Positions 4,933-8,642 of a stretch of 8,642 nucleotides of DNA are shown here, piece by piece. The stretch's first letter is position 1. Every line of letters begins with the position of its first letter. Source of the stretch: Dehalococcoidia bacterium. GTDB taxonomy: Bacteria; Chloroflexota; Dehalococcoidia; UBA2979. The stretch covers positions 1 through 8,642 of the forward strand of contig JASLOV010000255.1 in assembly GCA_030745285.1 (NCBI GenBank), read 5' to 3'. The translations under genes were made by a program, and so were the position numbers. The notes below the pieces were generated by a model. The model had not been told where the DNA came from. It saw nothing but the letters and a program-made list of their open reading frames with translations, and did not search any database.

Positions 4933-6258
4933 TTGAACCTGCAGAACCTCTTCAAGTGGCTCTACGTCGGGCTGGGCGTCAAGCGCTGGCTGCTGCTGAT
5001 GCTGCTCAGCGTCGCGATCATGGGGCTGGGCTTCGCCTATCTGCTACGTGAGCTTTATGTCTCTTACACCTTTCCCGGCTGGGTGTACTGGGCGACGCTG
5101 CAATTCTTCCCCCGCTGGGGTCGAGGCGTGCTCTTCGTGGCGCTGGCCTCCGGGCTCACTGTCGTCGCCTTCTGGCGGCTGAACCGCTCGCTCGTCTCCG
5201 CGCTGCTGCCCGTGGGTCAGCGCCAGGACGCGCTCGTCGACATCGTCTACTCGGCACGAGCGGCGCAGCGCGGCCCGAAGGTGGTCGCGATCGGCGGCGG
5301 GACCGGGCTGTCCAACCTGCTGCGCGGGCTGAAGGAGCACACGTCGAATCTCACGGCGGTCGTCACCGTGGCCGACGATGGCGGTTCCAGCGGCCGGCTG
5401 CGGCGCGAACTCGACGTCATCCCGCCCGGCGACGTCCGCAACTGCATCGCTGCGCTCTCGGACGCCGAGCCGCTGGTGACGCGGCTCTTCCAGCATCGCT
5501 TCGATGACGACGCCGGTCCGACCATCGGCGGACACTCATTCGGCAACCTCTTCATCGTGGCGATGGCAGGCGTCACCGGCAGCATGGAGGAGGCAATCCG
5601 CGAAACCTCGCGCGTGCTCGCCGTGCGCGGCGCCATCCTGCCCTCGACGCTGGCCGATGTGACGCTGGTGGCGGACCTGGCTGACGGCACGACCGTGCGG
5701 GGCGAATCCACGATCCCGCAGGGAGGCTCCGCCGTCGAGCGGCTGATGATCGAGCCGGAACACGTGCGCGCCAACCCGGAGGTCGTGCGTTCACTGGTGG
5801 AGGCGGACCTGATCGTGATCGGCCCCGGCAGCCTGTACACCTCGGTGTTGCCAAACCTGCTCGTGCGCGAGATCGGCGACGCACTGCTGATCTCGCGCGC
5901 CCACAAGATCTTCATCCCCAACGTCGCCACCCAGCGCGGGGAGACGGATGGCTTCGATGCGACGGACCACTACCGGGCGATCCAGGAGCACATGCGCGGC
6001 CAGAACTTCGCCGATGTCGTGCTCGCCAACAGCAACCTGCCGCACGAGGCGCTGCCGGATGAGATGCAATCGAATCCCGTCACCGCCCCCGGCGACAGCG
6101 ACTACGGCGACGCCCGACTGATGCTCGCAGACGTCGTCGACCCGGAGAACCGCTACCGCCACGACTCGACCCGCATCGCCGCCGCAGTGATGCGCGCCTA
6201 CCACGAACGCGATCTGCGTGAGCAACTGGCGGAGCGCCTCGCGTCCGAGTCGAGCTGA
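4933..6258 (+). CDS. yvcK: YvcK/CofD-like UDP-GlcNAc-binding protein with N-terminal membrane anchor
   Basis: A 441-residue protein (counting from TTG 4933). Two predicted membrane helices (about 18-40 and 63-84) are followed by a complete YvcK domain from about 115: GGGTGLSNLLRGLK (121-134), ADDGGSSGRLR (147-157), PPGDVRN (164-170), HSFGN (201-205) and GPGSLYTSVLPNLL (297-310). Bacillus YvcK is a UDP-GlcNAc-binding regulator needed on gluconeogenic carbon sources and for wall/shape control; it resembles the CofD phospholactate transferase but is not known to be an enzyme. Bacillus YvcK lacks membrane helices; this anchored version would sit at the cytoplasmic membrane. TTG 4933 is preferred (GGGACGGGA upstream; promoter overlaps the other candidate, GTG 4879, which would add 18 residues). 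It is unlinked here to rapZ (yvcJ) and whiA (yvcL), its usual partners. Confidence 0.92.
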   Translation: MNLQNLFKWLYVGLGVKRWLLLMLLSVAIMGLGFAYLLRELYVSYTFPGWVYWATLQFFPRWGRGVLFVALASGLTVVAFWRLNRSLVSALLPVGQRQDALVDIVYSARAAQRGPKVVAIGGGTGLSNLLRGLKEHTSNLTAVVTVADDGGSSGRLRRELDVIPPGDVRNCIAALSDAEPLVTRLFQHRFDDDAGPTIGGHSFGNLFIVAMAGVTGSMEEAIRETSRVLAVRGAILPSTLADVTLVADLADGTTVRGESTIPQGGSAVERLMIEPEHVRANPEVVRSLVEADLIVIGPGSLYTSVLPNLLVREIGDALLISRAHKIFIPNVATQRGETDGFDATDHYRAIQEHMRGQNFADVVLANSNLPHEALPDEMQSNPVTAPGDSDYGDARLMLADVVDPENRYRHDSTRIAAAVMRAYHERDLREQLAERLASESS

Positions 6259-6284
6259 CGTGCCCGCGCACGGGACGACGCTGC

Positions 6285-6313
6285 TTGCTGTGTGCCGCAG
6301 GCGGCGGTAGCCT
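6285..6313 (+). promoter_or_regulatory. Weak candidate promoter for secG, leaderless arrangement
   Basis: TTGCTG (6285-6290), 17 bp, then TAGCCT (6308-6313). Each box matches consensus poorly (three of six), but the spacing is exact and the -10 lies nine bases before the secG ATG, where no Shine-Dalgarno is visible. This fits a transcript beginning at or next to the start codon. Read-through from yvcK, 64 bp upstream, is the alternative. Confidence 0.3.
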
Positions 6314-6322
6314 CGACCATCG

Positions 6323-6553
6323 ATGGAACTTCGTGACTTCCTCAGCCTGGCGATGATCCTCGTGTCGGGGATTCTGATCGTGCTCGTGCTGCTCCAGGTG
6401 CGGGGTACCGGTTTCGGCGCCGCCCTGGGCGGCCAGGATGCGACGTTCCGCACGAAGCGCGGAGTCCAGCGGTCATTGCACCGGCTGACGATCGCGACGG
6501 TCGTGATCTTCATCGCGCTCGCCGCCTGGACCGTCTCCGCCTCGAGCTCTTAG
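6323..6553 (+). CDS. secG: Preprotein translocase subunit SecG
   Basis: A 76-residue SecG of standard size. It has two membrane helices (about 7-26 and 55-73) joined by the conserved Gly-rich cytoplasmic loop RGTGFGAALGG (27-37) and FRTKRGVQRSLHRLT (42-56), the usual position of the family's trrG and L-R-T pattern. SecG is the accessory subunit of the SecYEG channel and aids SecA-driven export. The ATG has no clear ribosome site upstream, which fits leaderless expression. The next gene, a binding protein that itself needs export, begins 17 bp after the stop and is probably in the same transcript. No unusual residues. Confidence 0.93.
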   Translation: MELRDFLSLAMILVSGILIVLVLLQVRGTGFGAALGGQDATFRTKRGVQRSLHRLTIATVVIFIALAAWTVSASSS

Positions 6554-6570
6554 CGGCGGGACCGGCGGGC

Positions 6571-8172
6571 GTGGCCTCCCTGCTGCGCGGCCGTCTGCTC
6601 TACCTCACGGCGCTGATCGCCGGCGCGGCCGCCCTCGCCGCCGGCTGGTACCTGCTCGCCGAGCCAGCCGACCCAACACCGCCACAGCGCTACGTCGAGG
6701 GCGTCACCGGGCAGCCCGAGCGCATCAGTCCCCTCTTCGCCGCGCTGAACGAGGTCGACGCCGACCTGGCGTCGCTGGTATTCGATGGCCTGACCCGCAT
6801 CGACGGCGCCGGCGTCCCGCGCCCCAACCTCGCGGAACGCTGGGACATCACGGCGGACGGGCTGACGTATACGTTCCACCTGCGGCGCAACGTCTTCTGG
6901 CACGACGGTGAGCCGTTCGATGCGGCAGACGTCGCCTTCACCGTCGCGCAGGTGCAGGCGCCGGGCTTCCGAGGCGACCGCGCACTGGCCGCGCAGTGGA
7001 GCGGTGTCGTGGTGACGGTCATCGACTCACACACCGTCGCCGTACGCCTGCCGGCGCCGTCCGCTTCGCTGCTGACTCGCGCCGCGCTCGGCCTCGTGCC
7101 GGAGCACCTCGCCGGCCGCCCCGAGACATCGCGACTCCGCCCCATCGGCACCGGCGCGTTCCGCGCCGTCGAGGTGACGGAACGGCACGCGCTGCTGCGC
7201 CGCCACCCCGGCTACCACGCCGGCGTGCCGGCGCTGCATGAGATCGAGCTGCGGTTTCACGCCAATCGCCCGGCACTGGCGGCGGCGCTGGGCGCGGGCG
7301 AAGTCGATGCGGCCCTGCTCGAGCGCCCCTCGACCGCAGCCGAGACGCTCGCCGTCGCCGCCCGCCCCGATCTCGCAACGTCCGAGCTGGCGCAGGGCGG
7401 ATTCACCGTGCTCTACCTCAACAATCAGCGCGATCCCCTGAACGACATTCGCCTGCGGCAGGCGATCGCCGCCGCCATCGACGTGCCGTCGCTCAACGCA
7501 GCCGCAACCACGGCGGGCGCGGGCGGGCTGCCGGGCGACGGGCCGATCCTGCCGGCGTCGTGGGCGTATGTCGCCGGCGAGTGGCCGCCCCCGGGCCGCG
7601 CCGCCGAACTGTTCGATGCCGCCGGCTGGCTGCTCGGCGGCGACGGCGCACGGCAGCGTGGCGGCGTGCCGCTCCTGCTGGCGCTGGCGACGAACGCCGC
7701 CCCCGTGCGCGAGGCGTTCGCGACGGAGATCGCGGATCGCCTCGGGGCGTTCGGCGTCGCGGTAGAGGTCACGACCATGCCGTCCGCCGAACTGGTCTCG
7801 CGCCACCTGGAGCCGCGCGACTACGGGATGGCGATCTTCGGCTGGGAGACCGAGATCGACCCCGACCCGTACGGGGCCTGGCATACCTCGCAGATTCTCC
7901 CGCCGGGCCGCAACGTCGCCGGCTACAACGACGCCCTCGCGGACTCCCTGCTTGAAGCGGCCCGCACGACGCTTGACGAGTTCGAGCGCCGCGACCTCTA
8001 CGTGCGCTTCACCGAGCGGTTCGTGGAGACGGTGCCAAGCGTGGTCCTGCAGTATCCCGCGCGGACATACGCCCACCCCGCGGCCCTGCGAGGGCTGACC
8101 GGCGGCATCCTCTTCGAGCCGTCGGACCGCTTCCGCGACGTCCATCTCTGGCGGCTCGACGGCATCGAGTAG
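6571..8172 (+). CDS. Family 5 extracellular solute-binding protein (peptide ABC transporter type), membrane-anchored
   Basis: A 533-residue SBP_bac_5 protein (DppA/OppA-like), normally capturing peptides, nickel or oligosaccharides outside the cell for an ABC importer. After R6 and R8 comes a hydrophobic helix (9-30), then the binding domain from about 40: PNLAERWDITADGLTYTFHLR (85-105, conserved), FWHDGEPFDAADVAFT (109-124), GTGAFR (193-198), LYLNNQRDPLNDIRLRQAIAAAID (281-304). There is no Cys in the protein, so it is not a lipoprotein, and no good signal-peptidase site is obvious; the helix probably stays as an anchor. It starts at GTG 6571, with GGCGGG-type purines just upstream. No permease or ATPase genes are adjacent, so it is an orphan here. 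Ligand cannot be assigned. Confidence 0.92.
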   Translation: MASLLRGRLLYLTALIAGAAALAAGWYLLAEPADPTPPQRYVEGVTGQPERISPLFAALNEVDADLASLVFDGLTRIDGAGVPRPNLAERWDITADGLTYTFHLRRNVFWHDGEPFDAADVAFTVAQVQAPGFRGDRALAAQWSGVVVTVIDSHTVAVRLPAPSASLLTRAALGLVPEHLAGRPETSRLRPIGTGAFRAVEVTERHALLRRHPGYHAGVPALHEIELRFHANRPALAAALGAGEVDAALLERPSTAAETLAVAARPDLATSELAQGGFTVLYLNNQRDPLNDIRLRQAIAAAIDVPSLNAAATTAGAGGLPGDGPILPASWAYVAGEWPPPGRAAELFDAAGWLLGGDGARQRGGVPLLLALATNAAPVREAFATEIADRLGAFGVAVEVTTMPSAELVSRHLEPRDYGMAIFGWETEIDPDPYGAWHTSQILPPGRNVAGYNDALADSLLEAARTTLDEFERRDLYVRFTERFVETVPSVVLQYPARTYAHPAALRGLTGGILFEPSDRFRDVHLWRLDGIE

Positions 8173-8223
8173 GCGGCAGGAAGACCGCAGGGAGGCGAAG
8201 GTAGGCCGCAGGAGATGCGCTGA

Positions 8224-8229
8224 TACGAT
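8224..8229 (+). promoter_or_regulatory. Candidate -10 box for fmt, leaderless arrangement
   Basis: TACGAT, four of six to consensus with the invariant T-A and final T, ends seven bases before the fmt ATG. The nearest purine-rich SD-like run (GGAG, 8211-8214) is 22 bases from the ATG, too far to serve it. A start of transcription on or next to the ATG is therefore plausible. No -35 box is recognised. Confidence 0.4.
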
Positions 8230-8236
8230 TGCGGTG

Positions 8237-8642
8237 ATGCGCACGGTCTTCTTTGGCTCCCCCGACTACGCCCTGCCCACGCTGCGAGGCATGCTCGCTG
8301 CGCCCGACATCGACGTGGTCGCGGTGGTCACCCAGACGGACCGCCCGCGCGGCCGGTCCGGCGCGGCAATGCCGACGCCGGTGAAGGCGCTGGCCGTCGA
8401 TGCTGGTGTCCCGGTGATCCAGCCCGAGCGGATGCGCCGCGAGCAGACCGCGCAGCTGACTGCGCTAGACCCGGACGTCGGAGTCGTCGCCGCCTCCGGG
8501 CACATCCTGCCTGTGCACCTGCTGGAGGCCTTTCCGCACGACGTGCTCAACGTCCACGCCTCGCTCCTGCCACGTCACCGCGGCGCGTCGCCCGTTGCCG
8601 CCGCGATCCTGGCCGGCGACGAGGAGACCGGGGCGACGATCA
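8237..8642 (+). CDS. fmt: Methionyl-tRNA formyltransferase, 5' part (cut by window end)
   Basis: The first 135 residues of Fmt, which formylates the initiator Met-tRNA with 10-formyl-tetrahydrofolate. Visible marks: RTVFFGSPDYALPTL (2-16), VVAVVTQTDRPRGR (27-40), TPVKALA (47-53), and the catalytic stretch NVHASLLPRHRGASPV (105-120) with N105 and H107, which correspond to the essential Asn and His. The catalytic Asp and the C-terminal tRNA-binding domain lie beyond the window. Where most relatives read YGxILP, this one reads SGHILP (87-92), a mild deviation close to the folate site. It starts at ATG 8237 and is 64 bp after the binding-protein gene. Reading frame is open to the last base. Assignment is secure; completeness is unknown. 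Confidence 0.95.
   Translation, partial: MRTVFFGSPDYALPTLRGMLAAPDIDVVAVVTQTDRPRGRSGAAMPTPVKALAVDAGVPVIQPERMRREQTAQLTALDPDVGVVAASGHILPVHLLEAFPHDVLNVHASLLPRHRGASPVAAAILAGDEETGATI

Noticed and set aside
6259..6274. Small hairpins after yvcK as a terminator
   Set aside because: Only four- to five-base stems with no following T run; too common in GC-rich DNA to call.
8173..8220. Three imperfect copies of a CSGCAGG heptamer between the binding protein and fmt
   Set aside because: Short, unevenly spaced and of simple purine-rich composition; no symmetry or known site, so chance is the better explanation.
7027..8244. 405-codon open frame antisense to the solute-binding protein
   Set aside because: Arg-rich translation without domains; the plus strand carries the clear family 5 binding protein.

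Overview
The window is GC-rich, gene-dense bacterial chromosome with eight clearly coding genes, one weaker coding frame and no mobile element, CRISPR or structural RNA. The gene mix suggests a Chloroflexota bacterium, perhaps Dehalococcoidia/Tepidiformia-like or Thermomicrobia-like. It includes a membrane-anchored YvcK, secG followed by an orphan peptide-binding protein and then fmt, and a tungsten-type aldehyde oxidoreductase with its own MoaD-like protein. That placement rests on remembered gene order and protein character, not on a search.

Left part (1-3208). A tiny YHS/TRASH-like metal-binding protein (46-198, +) faces a four-gene minus-strand cluster. Read in its own direction the cluster is: aldehyde:ferredoxin oxidoreductase (AOR, 1397-3208), a MoaD/ThiS-fold sulfur carrier (1084-1362), a small protein resembling the C-terminal domain of Thermus MoaD-related proteins (798-1073), and a DUF402 protein (243-746). 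AOR needs a tungsten- or molybdenum-bis-pterin and MoaD supplies sulfur to make pterin, so the first two genes form a sensible enzyme-plus-cofactor unit. The third gene appears to be separated from moaD by a single extra base. Restoring the frame gives one continuous protein with the layout I recall for the Thermus fusion.

Middle (3209-3347). A 139-bp divergent control region separates AOR from gatB. It has a TACAAT box on each strand and a perfect 7-bp inverted repeat between them, which looks like an operator.

Right part (3348-8642, all +). GatB (Asp/Glu-tRNA amidotransferase subunit B) carries an unusual Gly/Ser linker. It is followed by YvcK with two N-terminal membrane helices, SecG, a family-5 solute-binding protein with a membrane anchor instead of a lipobox, and the 5' part of fmt (cut by the window end). 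These are mostly housekeeping functions: translation fidelity, cell-envelope/carbon control, protein export and initiator tRNA formylation. secG and the binding protein are 17 bp apart and probably co-transcribed. yvcK, secG and fmt each have a plausible promoter of their own, and those of secG and fmt sit so close to the ATG that leaderless transcripts are likely.

No intergenic stretch exceeds about 140 bp. The most notable points are the split moaD/partner pair with a diglycine tail on both pieces, the operator-like palindrome, and the SD-sequestering hairpin in front of the YHS mini-gene.
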